Positions 1 to 7,379 of a stretch of DNA of 64,000 nt are shown piece after piece (position 1 is the stretch's first letter; every line of letters starts with the position of its first letter). The notes under the pieces are model-generated. The model did not search any database and was not told the DNA's origin. It was given only the letters and a program-made list of their open reading frames with translations. The DNA lies in contig UQLW01000009.1 of the NCBI GenBank assembly GCA_900542005.1, forward strand, positions 1-64,000. Reading direction: 5' to 3'. A program made the position numbers and the translations under genes. This DNA comes from an uncultured Eubacteriales bacterium (GTDB lineage: Bacteria > Bacillota > Clostridia > Christensenellales > UMGS416).

Positions 1-53
1 GCGAGGGTGGCCGCACGGTAGGCGCCGGCGTCGTTTCCGCCATCGAGGGCTAA
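1..53 (+). CDS. tuf: Elongation factor Tu, C-terminal end (partial)
   Basis: Only the last 16 codons and stop are present, read in the frame starting at base 3. They end in GGRTVGAGVVSAIEG, the conserved C-terminus of EF-Tu, the GTPase that delivers aminoacyl-tRNA to the ribosome. The start lies outside the window. A pair of terminator hairpins follows, so the tuf transcript ends before rpmG. Confidence 0.85.
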   Translation, partial: EGGRTVGAGVVSAIEG

Positions 54-65
54 AAGATAACAACG

Positions 66-93
66 AGCGGGAGTGAAAGCTCCCGCTTCTTTT
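66..93 (+). terminator. Rho-independent terminator after tuf (first of two)
   Basis: An 8-bp stem AGCGGGAG/CTCCCGCT with a short A-rich loop is followed by TCTTTT. It lies 12 bases after the tuf stop codon. Confidence 0.85.
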
Positions 94-94
94 C

Positions 95-140
95 GGGATG
101 GATTCCGTCCTGTCGTTGGGCGGGTCCATCCCTTCTTTTT
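95..140 (+). terminator. Second terminator after tuf
   Basis: GGGATGGA at 95-102 pairs with TCCATCCC at 125-132 and is followed by TTCTTTTT. Together with the hairpin just upstream it makes a tandem terminator separating tuf from rpmG. Confidence 0.7.
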
Positions 141-158
141 CGCGTATGGAAATTATGC

Positions 159-187
159 TTGACAATACCAACTGCGCGTGATAAATT
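159..187 (+). promoter_or_regulatory. SigA-type promoter for rpmG-secE-nusG
   Basis: TTGACA at 159-164 and TAAATT at 182-187 are separated by 17 bases. This is the only promoter-like pair between the tuf terminators and rpmG, so it probably drives rpmG-secE-nusG. Confidence 0.7.
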
Positions 188-237
188 ATTAAGGGTAATT
201 TTATGGGATTTTATCACCATTTTGGGAGGTGTATGAT

Positions 238-387
238 ATGCGCACAAAGATCACGCTGGCTTGCACCGAGTGTAAGCAACGCAATTACGACACGATGAAG
301 AACAAGAAGAACGACCCGGATCGTATGACCCTGAAGAAGTATTGCCGCTTCTGCAAAAAGCAGACCGAGCATCGCGAGACCCGCTAA
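238..387 (+). CDS. rpmG: 50S ribosomal protein L33
   Basis: A 49-residue protein of normal L33 length with two CxxC pairs (CTEC near residue 9, CRFC near residue 36). This is the zinc-binding form of L33, a large-subunit protein near the E site. The start is the ATG after TTGGGAGG. The order rpmG-secE-nusG-rplK-rplA is standard in Bacillota. The gene is short enough to be missed by length cut-offs. Confidence 0.95.
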   Translation: MRTKITLACTECKQRNYDTMKNKKNDPDRMTLKKYCRFCKKQTEHRETR

Positions 388-421
388 GCGGATTGAATGG
401 ATAGGGGACAAGGTGGAGAAA

Positions 422-688
422 ATGGCGAAGACGAACGAAAAAACCAAGGCCGCGGCCGAAAAGGCCGGCGCCAAGAAACGTAAAAAGTTCAACCCCATGA
501 ATTTCTTCCGCCGTGTGGGCCGTTATTTCCGCGAGGTGATCTCGGAGCTGAAGAAGGTGTCCTGGCCCAGCCGTAAGGAGCTTACGAATTATTCCGTTGC
601 GGTTCTGGTGTTCGTGGCGATCTTCTGCGTCATCACCTTTGCGATGGATACCGGCCTGTCCGCGGTGGTCAATCTGTTCCTGCGGTAG
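422..688 (+). CDS. secE: Preprotein translocase subunit SecE
   Basis: An 88-residue protein with a charged N-terminus and one membrane segment near residues 60-80. The conserved motif VISELKKVSWPSRKEL precedes the membrane segment and is diagnostic for SecE, which stabilises the SecYEG export channel. I start at ATG 422 (MAKTNEKTK) because AGGTGGAG lies just upstream. A GTG nine bases earlier overlaps that ribosome binding site. nusG follows after 46 bases. Confidence 0.93.
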   Translation: MAKTNEKTKAAAEKAGAKKRKKFNPMNFFRRVGRYFREVISELKKVSWPSRKELTNYSVAVLVFVAIFCVITFAMDTGLSAVVNLFLR

Positions 689-734
689 AACTTTAACCTG
701 ATCAAGGAGGTAGGGCGACCAGGCCCTTTGAAGC

Positions 735-1268
735 ATGGCTGAGAAAGAAGAAAGCACCCAGTTGGCGTGGTATGTCGTCCATACCTATTCGGGTTATGAG
801 AACAAGGTCAAGGCGAATCTGGAGATGACCGTACAAAACCGTGGGCTGCAGGACTATATCTGCGAGGTCAAGGTGCCCATGGAAGAGGTTATCGAGGTAA
901 AGGATAACAAAAAGCGGGTTAAGCAGCAGAAGGTATTCCCCGGTTACGTCATGGTAAAGATGGTGATGAACGACGAAACCTGGTATGTGGTGCGCAATAC
1001 CCGCGGCGTCACGGGGTTCGTTGGCCCGGGCTCCAAGCCGATCCCGCTGACCGAGGAAGAGGTGGAGAGCATGGGCGTAGAGCGTACGCCCGTCCAGAGC
1101 GACCTTGCTGTGGGCGACCGGGTGCGCGTGCTGCAGGGCCCGCTGGAAAGCTTTGAAGGGGTTATCGAGGAGCTCTTTGCCGACAGCCAGAAGGCCCGGG
1201 TGGTCGTATCGATGTTCGGCCGCGATACGCCGGTAGAGCTGGATTATTCAGAGATCAAAAAGTTTTAA
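735..1268 (+). CDS. nusG: Transcription termination/antitermination protein NusG
   Basis: A 177-residue protein with the N-terminal NGN domain (WYVVHTYSGYENKVK near residues 12-26, VFPGYVMVKM near residues 67-76) and a C-terminal KOW domain (VRVLQGPLESFEGVI near residues 129-143). NusG binds RNA polymerase and couples it to the ribosome or to Rho. The length is normal and the position between secE and rplK is conserved. Confidence 0.96.
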   Translation: MAEKEESTQLAWYVVHTYSGYENKVKANLEMTVQNRGLQDYICEVKVPMEEVIEVKDNKKRVKQQKVFPGYVMVKMVMNDETWYVVRNTRGVTGFVGPGSKPIPLTEEEVESMGVERTPVQSDLAVGDRVRVLQGPLESFEGVIEELFADSQKARVVVSMFGRDTPVELDYSEIKKF

Positions 1269-1295
1269 TCGTTTGCATCCCTTTGGGGTTTGCAT

Positions 1296-1328
1296 AGTGG
1301 GAGGGCCGTACAGCCCGCAATGACCACA
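1296..1328 (+). promoter_or_regulatory. L1-type autoregulatory mRNA site upstream of rplK
   Basis: This 33-base element begins AGTGGGAGG and ends ATGACCACA. A second 33-base copy lies at 1787-1819 just before rplA, with identical ends and a different middle. The GTGGG...ATGACCAC signature resembles the L1-binding arm of 23S rRNA. L1 is known to repress its own operon through such mimicry, so the role here is inferred from position and pattern. Confidence 0.6.
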
Positions 1329-1349
1329 ATTTTATGGAGGTGTACACAA

Positions 1350-1775
1350 ATGGCAAAAAAGGTAGTGGGTCTTATCAAGCTGCAGGTTCCTGCCGGTAAA
1401 GCGACCCCCGCGCCGCCCATCGGCCCGGCCCTGGGTCAGCATGGCGTGAACATCATGGGCTTCTGTAAGGAATTCAACGCCCGCACCGCCAATGAGGCTG
1501 GCATGATTATCCCTGTGGTGGTGACGGTCTATCAGGATCGTTCCTTCACCTTTATCACCAAGACGCCGCCGGCGGCTGTGCTCATTAAGAAGGCCTGCAA
1601 CATCCAGAGCGGCTCCGGTAAGCCCAATACAACAAAGGTGGCTGTGCTTTCCAAGGATAAGCTCCGGGAGATCGCCACGCTGAAGATGCCTGACCTGAAT
1701 GCGGCCAGCGTCGAGGCGGCCATGAGCATGGTTGCCGGTACGGCCCGCAGCATGGGCGTCACCATTGAAGAATAA
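1350..1775 (+). CDS. rplK: 50S ribosomal protein L11
   Basis: A 141-residue protein that starts MAKKVVGLIKLQVPAGKA and carries the L11 hallmark PPIGPALGQHGVNIMGFC. L11 forms the GTPase-associated centre with 23S rRNA. The start is ATG 1350 after ATGGAGG; longer in-frame readings lack homology. An L1-type site precedes it and another follows, flanking the gene. Confidence 0.96.
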   Translation: MAKKVVGLIKLQVPAGKATPAPPIGPALGQHGVNIMGFCKEFNARTANEAGMIIPVVVTVYQDRSFTFITKTPPAAVLIKKACNIQSGSGKPNTTKVAVLSKDKLREIATLKMPDLNAASVEAAMSMVAGTARSMGVTIEE

Positions 1776-1786
1776 TAGTTTGCCTT

Positions 1787-1819
1787 AGTGGGAGGATTGG
1801 TTTCTCCGCTATGACCACA
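1787..1819 (+). promoter_or_regulatory. Second L1-type mRNA site upstream of rplA
   Basis: Same 33-base architecture as the element before rplK: AGTGGGAGG at the 5' end and CGCTATGACCACA at the 3' end. It sits between the rplK stop and the rplA ribosome binding site, the right place for feedback by L1 on its own translation. Confidence 0.6.
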
Positions 1820-1833
1820 AGGAGGTTCGATTC

Positions 1834-2523
1834 ATGAAGAGAGGCAAGAAGTATATCGAGAGCGCCAAGCTCATTGACCGCTCCGTTCAATACGACCCGG
1901 AAGATGCTGTAGAGCTCGTGACCCAAACGGCCAAGGCGAAGTTCGATGAAACCGTGGAGGTTTCCGTCCGCCTGGGCGTGGATCCCCGCTACGCTGACCA
2001 GCAGGTGCGCGGTACGGTTGTGCTGCCCCATGGTACCGGCCGTACGGTCCGCGTGTTGGTTTTCGCCAAGGGCGATTTTGCCACCGCCGCCCAGGAAGCT
2101 GGCGCCGATTATGTGGGCGCTGAGGATCTGGTAGAGAAGATCGAGAAGGAAAACTGGTTTGACTTCGACGTGTGCGTGGCTACCCCGGATATGATGCGCA
2201 TCATCGGCCGCTTGGGCCGCACGCTGGGCCCCAAGGGCTTGATGCCGAACCCCAAGAGCGGCACCGTGACCAACGATGTGGCTAAGGCCATTTCCGAGAT
2301 CAAAGCTGGTAAGGTGGAGTACCGCGTGGACAAGACCTCCATCTGCCATGTGCCGGTCGGCAAGGCCTCCTTTGGCAAGGAGAAGCTGCTGGAGAACCTG
2401 AAGGTGCTGATCGACGCCATCAACCGCGCGAAGCCCTCCACCGCGAAGGGCGTGTATCTGCGCAGCGTCGTCATCTCCACCACCATGGGCCCTGGCATCC
2501 GGATTAACGGCCTGAAGTTCTAA
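1834..2523 (+). CDS. rplA: 50S ribosomal protein L1
   Basis: A 229-residue protein of typical L1 length, with the conserved LGRTLGPKGLMPNPKSGTV (near residues 128-146) that contacts 23S rRNA. L1 builds the L1 stalk that helps release deacylated tRNA and also acts as a translational repressor. AAGGAGG precedes ATG 1834. The gene ends just before the promoter and leader of rplJ. Confidence 0.96.
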   Translation: MKRGKKYIESAKLIDRSVQYDPEDAVELVTQTAKAKFDETVEVSVRLGVDPRYADQQVRGTVVLPHGTGRTVRVLVFAKGDFATAAQEAGADYVGAEDLVEKIEKENWFDFDVCVATPDMMRIIGRLGRTLGPKGLMPNPKSGTVTNDVAKAISEIKAGKVEYRVDKTSICHVPVGKASFGKEKLLENLKVLIDAINRAKPSTAKGVYLRSVVISTTMGPGIRINGLKF

Positions 2524-2530
2524 TTGATCC

Positions 2531-2559
2531 TTGACAAAGGGAAATAGATGCCCTATAAT
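2531..2559 (+). promoter_or_regulatory. SigA promoter for rplJ-rplL
   Basis: Perfect TTGACA (2531-2536) and TATAAT (2554-2559) hexamers are separated by 17 bases. They lie directly after the rplA stop and before the L10 leader. Confidence 0.88.
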
Positions 2560-2565
2560 AACTTT

Positions 2566-2685
2566 GTTTGTTGCACAGCCGCAGACAGCGGGAACCTGAG
2601 GGTTTAATGGGAAACCTCCCGCCGAGGAATGTGTATGCCTGATGTCATGCATGCCCTGCGCGTTTGTGCAGGGCATTTTATTTTG
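2566..2685 (+). ncRNA. Ribosomal protein L10 leader with attenuator
   Basis: The 150-base untranslated region before rplJ contains the L10-leader elements CGCAGACAGCGGGAACC and a later CTCCCGCCGAGG partner. A terminator-like hairpin follows: ATGCCCTG (2651-2658) pairs with CAGGGCAT (2669-2676), then TTTATTTT. In known L10 leaders, L10(L12)4 binding favours the terminator. The assignment rests on motif order and gene context. Confidence 0.78.
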
Positions 2686-2712
2686 ATTTTACGAAGAAGG
2701 AGGTTTGCTATT

Positions 2713-3222
2713 ATGCATGAGAATCCTTTGACCAAGGCCCAGGTAGCCAAGAAGGCCGTAATCGAGGAGATCCGCGAGAAGTTTGAAAAGGCGGACAGCG
2801 TGATTCTGATCGATTACATTGGCATGACTGTGGCCGAATCGACGGAGCTGCGCAACCAGTTCCGCGCTGCTGGCGTGGATTTCAAGGTATATAAGAATAC
2901 CCTGATTGATCTGGCCGTGCAGGAGCAGGGCATCAAGGGCCTGGATGAATTCCTGAGCGGCTCGACGGCCGTGGCTTTCTCCTACGGCGATCCCACCGCT
3001 GCTGCCAAGATCATTACCAAGTTCATCAGCAAGGTAAAGAAGACCAGCATCAAGGTCGGCGTACTGGGCAGCGAGGTGCTGGCTGCCAAGCAGGTAGAGG
3101 CTCTGGCCGATATCCCCAACCGCGAAGTGCTGCTGGCGATGCTGCTGGGCGTCATGAACGGCCCGGTGCGCAGCTTTGCCCGTTGCGTGGATCTGATCCG
3201 CGAGCAGAAGGAATCCGCTTAA
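2713..3222 (+). CDS. rplJ: 50S ribosomal protein L10
   Basis: A 169-residue protein. L10 anchors L7/L12 dimers at the stalk base. Seen here are the conserved N-terminal LTKAQVAKKAVIEEI region, the YKNTL motif, and the C-terminal LLGVMNGPVRSFARCVDLI that binds L7/L12. The start is ATG 2713 after AAGAAGGAGG. A longer in-frame reading runs through the leader hairpin and is rejected. rplL follows after 35 bases. Confidence 0.95.
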   Translation: MHENPLTKAQVAKKAVIEEIREKFEKADSVILIDYIGMTVAESTELRNQFRAAGVDFKVYKNTLIDLAVQEQGIKGLDEFLSGSTAVAFSYGDPTAAAKIITKFISKVKKTSIKVGVLGSEVLAAKQVEALADIPNREVLLAMLLGVMNGPVRSFARCVDLIREQKESA

Positions 3223-3257
3223 CCGCGTAGTACAAAAATGTAATGGAGGTCATACTC

Positions 3258-3632
3258 ATGAACAAGGCTGAAATCATTGAAGCGATCAAGGCGATGAATG
3301 TACTGGAACTCTCTGAGCTGGTGAAGGAGCTGGAGGAGGTCTTTGGCGTAAGCGCTGCGGCCCCCGCCGCTGTGGCCGTGGCTGGCGGCGCTGCTGCCCC
3401 TGCTGAGGCTGCCGAGGAGAAGACCGAGTTCGACGTAATCCTTGCCGAGGTGGGCGCCGAGAAGATCAAGGTCATCAAGGTTGTCCGCGAGATCACCGGC
3501 CTGGGCCTGAAGGAGGCCAAGGAAGTGGTCGACAATGCGCCCAAGCCCCTCAAGGAGGCTGTGGCCAAGGAAGAGGCCGAGGCGATCGTCAAGAAGCTGG
3601 AAGAGGTCGGCGCCAAGGGCGAGATCAAGTAA
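3258..3632 (+). CDS. rplL: 50S ribosomal protein L7/L12
   Basis: A 124-residue protein with the three expected parts: an N-terminal dimerisation helix (LELSELVKELEEVFG), an Ala-rich hinge (near residues 37-55), and a C-terminal domain with ITGLGLKEAKEVVDNAPKPLKE that recruits translation factors. The start is ATG 3258 after TGGAGG. A strong terminator follows and closes the operon. Confidence 0.96.
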   Translation: MNKAEIIEAIKAMNVLELSELVKELEEVFGVSAAAPAAVAVAGGAAAPAEAAEEKTEFDVILAEVGAEKIKVIKVVREITGLGLKEAKEVVDNAPKPLKEAVAKEEAEAIVKKLEEVGAKGEIK

Positions 3633-3649
3633 GGATACCTTATCGCAAG

Positions 3650-3676
3650 GGAAGCAGCTTGCTGCTTCCTTTTTTA
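3650..3676 (+). terminator. Terminator after rplL
   Basis: GGAAGCAGC pairs with GCTGCTTCC over 9 bp with a TT loop, followed by a run of T. It ends the rplJL transcript. Confidence 0.9.
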
Positions 3677-3774
3677 TTTGCTGTTTCCAGCAGCCCGGCA
3701 AAGGGGCTGGGTGGGGGAAATAGCGCTAAAAATACCGAATTATGTAAGAAAATATGCAAAGAAGTGTTTACGAA

Positions 3775-3804
3775 ACACGAAAATATGGTAAAATGGATCG
3801 GAAA
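3775..3804 (+). promoter_or_regulatory. Promoter with palindromic operator before the VanY-like gene
   Basis: TTTACG (3777-3782) and TAAAAT (3799-3804) are spaced 16 bases apart. A perfect inverted repeat GTGTTT-ACG-AAACAC (3775-3789) covers the -35 hexamer. Such a placement usually marks a repressor site; no candidate regulator gene is adjacent. Confidence 0.55.
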
Positions 3805-3833
3805 CAATACGATCTGGATGGAAAACGAAAGTA

Positions 3834-5177
3834 ATGAGATGCGTTCAATGCGGATGCAGGAATGATGACCATGCCCGCTTTTGTGTGCGCTGCAGGCAGC
3901 CGCTGCCGGCTGCAGGACGAAGCCGGCATGTCCATGCTGCTGCCGGCGGAAGACGGCGCAGGCGAAGGCCGGGGGGCATACAGGGCGGCCTGCTGCGCTG
4001 GAGAGGCTGGATCCCCGTGGCTTCGGTGTTGGTGGCCGGCGGCCTGGTGATAGCGGCCATTTGGGTGGTGAGAGGTATGACCCCGGCGCAGGAAAACCGG
4101 GAAGCCGCAGCGCCCGCAGCGGCCCAGCCCGCGGCGGTGACCCTATCCCTGGATCAGGATACGGTTACGCTGGCATGCGGCGATGAATGCCGCCTGGCGG
4201 CCAATGCGGCAGGGCGCGTTGGCGAGCTGGAATGGATCAGCGCCGACGAAGCCGTGGCGACGGTTACGGAAGAGGGATTGATCCGTTCGGTGGCTGTAGG
4301 GGATACGACCGTGACGGTCCGGGATCGTGCCAGCGGGGTGCAGGCGGATTGCCTCGTTCATGTAGCGGAGCCGGCAGCCCTGACAGGTTTTGAACTTGCA
4401 GCCTATCATATGCAGGGAAAGGGCTGCCAACTGGAGGGCGTGGTCGATACCACGGCGCCGCTGACGGAGGTAACGATAACCATCTATCAGGATGGCGAGG
4501 TGGAGCTGGAGGAAAGCGTCCAGTGGGCGCAGGGCGAGGGGCCCTTGCACTATGACCTCAATGATGCTGAGCAGAATCTGAATCAGCTGGTGACCTTTAG
4601 TGAGCTGAGCTTGGGCAGAAAGCAGATGCGGATGACGGCCTCCACCGATACCCACCAGGCGGTCACCCTGGGCGAATGGTCCTTTGAGGTATACGAGCCG
4701 GCCTTCCCCTATGCCTCGGCCCTGGATGCGACGAAATATCCCACGCTGATGCCGGAGGAATGGGACCGCTGGCTGGAAGCGGACAATACGCGATCCAATA
4801 TTGATCCGGTTTTTGCGGGACGCCTGGCGGCCTTGGCGAAGGATAAAGGGAAAAAGATCATTTATATATCTGGATTCAGAACAAAGGACAAGCAACAGGA
4901 GCTTTATAATCTATACCTTTCGGGCAAGGGCAACCTGGCGGGAACGCCCGGCTCCAGCTGGCATGAGTTTGGCGCGGCGGTTGATGTAACCGGCTGGGCC
5001 TGTGATTTGAGCAATAAGGAGCTGGCGGCTTACGGCCTGTGCAAACCGATCGCCAGCGAGGATTGGCATGTGCAGCCCATCGAGGTATCGCGCATGAATA
5101 AGACGGCTTTCTATAACGCCTATAGTTCCAAGAGCTATCCTCAGTGGTCCAGCAACTGCTACAAGGCGGCTCAGTAA
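3834..5177 (+). CDS. Membrane-anchored D,D-carboxypeptidase, VanY/M15 family, with zinc ribbon and Ig-like domain
   Basis: A 447-residue multidomain protein. Residues 1-22 hold a small cytoplasmic zinc ribbon (CxxCxC...CxxC), followed by an Arg-rich stretch and one membrane helix (about 58-79). Residues about 100-180 look like a bacterial Ig-like (BIG2) domain. The C-terminal 120 residues match VanY/M15B peptidases: ISGFRTKDKQQELY, the zinc motif SSWHEFGAAVDV, and EDWHVQP. It should trim D-Ala-D-Ala stem peptides outside the cell. It is a single-gene unit behind its own promoter. The zinc-ribbon fusion is uncommon; the fold calls are by eye. Confidence 0.8.
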   Translation: MRCVQCGCRNDDHARFCVRCRQPLPAAGRSRHVHAAAGGRRRRRRPGGIQGGLLRWRGWIPVASVLVAGGLVIAAIWVVRGMTPAQENREAAAPAAAQPAAVTLSLDQDTVTLACGDECRLAANAAGRVGELEWISADEAVATVTEEGLIRSVAVGDTTVTVRDRASGVQADCLVHVAEPAALTGFELAAYHMQGKGCQLEGVVDTTAPLTEVTITIYQDGEVELEESVQWAQGEGPLHYDLNDAEQNLNQLVTFSELSLGRKQMRMTASTDTHQAVTLGEWSFEVYEPAFPYASALDATKYPTLMPEEWDRWLEADNTRSNIDPVFAGRLAALAKDKGKKIIYISGFRTKDKQQELYNLYLSGKGNLAGTPGSSWHEFGAAVDVTGWACDLSNKELAAYGLCKPIASEDWHVQPIEVSRMNKTAFYNAYSSKSYPQWSSNCYKAAQ

Positions 5178-5217
5178 ACCTGCACGCCAGTCTTTAATCC
5201 CAGTGGAGAATATGAAG

Positions 5218-5288
5218 TTTGTACAGTAAAAATAATTTTCAGAAAATTGGTTTTACATACTGTACAAAGTTTATTTGTGTGTTATAAT
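5218..5288 (+). promoter_or_regulatory. Promoter and long inverted repeat before the zinc-ribbon gene
   Basis: TTTGTACAGTA (5218-5228) and its exact reverse complement TACTGTACAAA (5258-5268) are 29 bases apart. A smaller inverted repeat AATTTT/AAAATT lies between them. A TATAAT -10 lies at 5283-5288, and TGTACA inside the right arm is 16 bases upstream of it. The right arm therefore overlaps the -35, suggesting an operator pair. An untranslated leader of about 110 bases follows. Confidence 0.6.
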
Positions 5289-5397
5289 AAGAATGTCCCA
5301 CAGATGAGGCACTTCGTAATCCTTCTCAAGATTCCTTGGTGATGGAGAAACCGAAGCTTCCATTGACTGGGTATCATGAGCAGGAGGTATTTCCCCA

Positions 5398-5667
5398 ATG
5401 TATCAGAACAAAACCCTAGTGTGCAAAGAGTGTGGTAAGGAATTCGTTTTCTCCGCCGACGAGCAGGCTTTCTTCGCTGAGAAGGGCTTTGAGAACGAGC
5501 CCGGCCGCTGCCCGGCTTGCCGTGCTGCCCGCCGTGCCAGCCGCCGTACCCGCGAGATGTTCGAGGTCGTGTGCGACGAGTGCGGCCGCACCACCCAGGT
5601 TCCTTTCCAGCCCACCGAGGGCCGTCCGGTGTACTGCCGCGACTGCTTTGAGGCTCATCGCCGCTAA
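5398..5667 (+). CDS. Zinc-ribbon domain protein (CxxC-x17-CxxC type)
   Basis: An 89-residue protein built from two CxxC-based modules. The first (LVCKECGKEFVF ... CPACRAARR) matches the probable zinc-ribbon family common in Clostridia. The second (VVCDECGRTTQVPF ... VYCRDC) is the CxxC-x17-CxxC module. The function is unknown; nucleic-acid binding is plausible given the Arg-rich linker RRASRRTR. AGGAGG precedes ATG 5398. It has its own promoter and terminator, and the short, highly expressed look resembles a stress-type gene. Confidence 0.8.
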   Translation: MYQNKTLVCKECGKEFVFSADEQAFFAEKGFENEPGRCPACRAARRASRRTREMFEVVCDECGRTTQVPFQPTEGRPVYCRDCFEAHRR

Positions 5668-5683
5668 TCAGTAGGCACAATCA

Positions 5684-5711
5684 AAAGCTCTGCTTAGGCG
5701 GAGCTTTTTTT
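5684..5711 (+). terminator. Terminator after the zinc-ribbon gene
   Basis: AAAGCTC...GAGCTTT hairpin with inner G/C pairs and a TTAG loop, followed by a T run. Confidence 0.88.
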
Positions 5712-5789
5712 GCGCGCAAAAACAAAAGCCAGGCGTCAGATACCCGGCCACGCACCCCCCAACGCCCCGAAGCGCGGAGAAAGCGATTA

Positions 5790-5922
5790 AAAAAGTGTAC
5801 CTTATGGACAAGAAATAGGCCCATATAAATACAACCATATATTAGCATTTGTTTCAATCAAATTCAACAATAAATCTGCGATCCATCCCCTTGTGCACAG
5901 CGGATGATAAGGTACACCTTAT
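5790..5922 (+). promoter_or_regulatory. Two copies of an ATAAGGT-N2-ACCTTAT palindrome
   Basis: The right copy at 5907-5922 is a perfect 7-bp inverted repeat with a 2-base centre. The left copy at 5790-5805 keeps the ACCTTAT half exactly and a degenerate left half. They flank about 100 bases of AT-rich DNA upstream of the surface-protein gene and probably form a regulator-binding region. No clear -35/-10 pair could be chosen. The rest of 5712-5975 shows nothing else. Confidence 0.45.
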
Positions 5923-5975
5923 GAGACAGCGCAAAAGCCCAAATACCGGATTTTACCCAAAAGGAGGAAGAAGCT

Positions 5976-7217
5976 GTGCACAAACACAAAAAGCAACATC
6001 TGAAAGGGGTTTTGCTCCTTGCGGCTGTCCTGATGGCGATTGCCCTGATGCCTGTTTCCGCCCTGGCGGCCGATGAGTATGGTTACAATGAGGCAACCGC
6101 CTCGGGACGCCCCTATAATGGAACAAACCTTGTTGCCATCACGGACATGATTTTTTCCGGCGTTTTGGTCATTGACGATGTCTCGGCCGATGGCGACGGT
6201 TATCTCTCTTCGCCAAACGCCGGTACATATACGACGGTAGATGGGACGCATTTCGTGCTTAAAGGCGATGACAAGATATGGTATACTGTGGATTACGATT
6301 CGGTGTACTCCGATATACCCTTCAAGGAGCCTGTCATCATTACAAAGGTTGAGCCCGAATTTACCCTTATGACGGAGGAAACCGTGGAGGGCGGCGCGGA
6401 TTTTACCGTATCCGTTTCCCTGGATAATCACTTTTCCTATATGGAGGGCCTGCCCACCGCTGAGCAGGTAACGATTACGGTCGACCATGCTGTGCAGAAG
6501 CCTGGAACAGCGGTGGTACGGGAAGAAAACCGGTATACTGCCACCTTTACCGCTACCGATGATGCCGCGGTGCAGCAGCTGACGGTATCGGCCAACGTTT
6601 CCGATGCTGCAACCAACTACAGCCCGCTGGCAGCGCCGGCGCAGCAGACGGTTCAGGTGCGCCACGCGGTAAGCTTCTCGGATGTAGATGCGGCGATTGC
6701 CAAGGCAAAGGCGCTGGATCCCGCCCTGTTCCAGAATTACGCAGCGGTAGAGGCGGCGATCAAGGCGGTGGACCGTAACAGCACGGACCAAGCCGCCGTC
6801 AACGCGATGGCAAAGGCCATTGAGGATGCGCTGGCCCAGTTGGTGTATAAGGCTGCCGATTATTCAGCGGTAGAGGCGGCGGTCAATCGCGCCCAGTCCC
6901 TGAAGGCAGAGGAATACCAAGACTTTTCAGCCGTGGAAGCGGCCATACAGGCGGTGGACTATGGCCTGGATATCCGCAGCCAGGAAGCGGTAGACCGCAT
7001 GGCGCAGGCCATTGAGACGGCAATCGCAGGGCTGGAGAAGGCCACCAGTGGGACGACCAGCACGGAGCCACAGACCACGACCTCCAAGGCCGCCTCGCCC
7101 CAAACAGGCGATCCGGCGAATGGGTGGCTGTATCTGCTGATGCTGGCCGCTGCCGCTGTGGGCGTGGCGGCGGCGCTGGTCACGCGGCGCCCAAGCAAAG
7201 GGCGCGGCATGCAATAG
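5976..7217 (+). CDS. Secreted, sortase-anchored repeat protein
   Basis: A 413-residue protein. A signal peptide (residues 1-31, ending VSALAA) is followed by an extracellular region of about 200 residues without recognised motifs. Two FIVAR-like helical repeats follow, sharing YAAVEAAIKAVDR and FSAVEAAIQAVDY. The C-terminus is SPQTGD, a hydrophobic helix, and RRPSKGR, a cell-wall sorting signal of the (N/S)PQTGD kind. The start is GTG 5976 after AAAGGAGGAAG. No sortase gene lies in the window. It is likely a wall-anchored adhesin or sugar-binding protein, but the ligand is unknown. Confidence 0.75.
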   Translation: MHKHKKQHLKGVLLLAAVLMAIALMPVSALAADEYGYNEATASGRPYNGTNLVAITDMIFSGVLVIDDVSADGDGYLSSPNAGTYTTVDGTHFVLKGDDKIWYTVDYDSVYSDIPFKEPVIITKVEPEFTLMTEETVEGGADFTVSVSLDNHFSYMEGLPTAEQVTITVDHAVQKPGTAVVREENRYTATFTATDDAAVQQLTVSANVSDAATNYSPLAAPAQQTVQVRHAVSFSDVDAAIAKAKALDPALFQNYAAVEAAIKAVDRNSTDQAAVNAMAKAIEDALAQLVYKAADYSAVEAAVNRAQSLKAEEYQDFSAVEAAIQAVDYGLDIRSQEAVDRMAQAIETAIAGLEKATSGTTSTEPQTTTSKAASPQTGDPANGWLYLLMLAAAAVGVAAALVTRRPSKGRGMQ

Positions 7218-7271
7218 CCAAGCGGGCGCTGATGCCCCATAACCCTGCATCGATAACGGACATGAGCTTTC

Positions 7272-7304
7272 GCAAGCCGGCTCCGGAAGCCGGCTTGCTT
7301 TTTT
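7272..7304 (+). terminator. Terminator after the surface-protein gene
   Basis: GCAAGCCGG...GCCGGCTTGC hairpin followed by TTTTTT. Confidence 0.88.
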
Positions 7305-7379
7305 ATGCTTCCGGCGGGGAGCGATGGGGCTTGACCCGGTAAAAAATGCCATAACCGCAGGAAAAAGAACAGGGCTGTG

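Noticed and set aside
1290..1349. N-terminal extension of rplK
   Set aside because: It runs through the L1-type site, and L11 homology starts at ATG 1350 behind GGAGG.
5218..5268. LexA or BlaI/MecI operator at the zinc-ribbon promoter
   Set aside because: The arms contain TGTACA but not GAACN4GTTC, and the TACA/TGTA spacing does not fit BlaI sites. Left as an unassigned operator.
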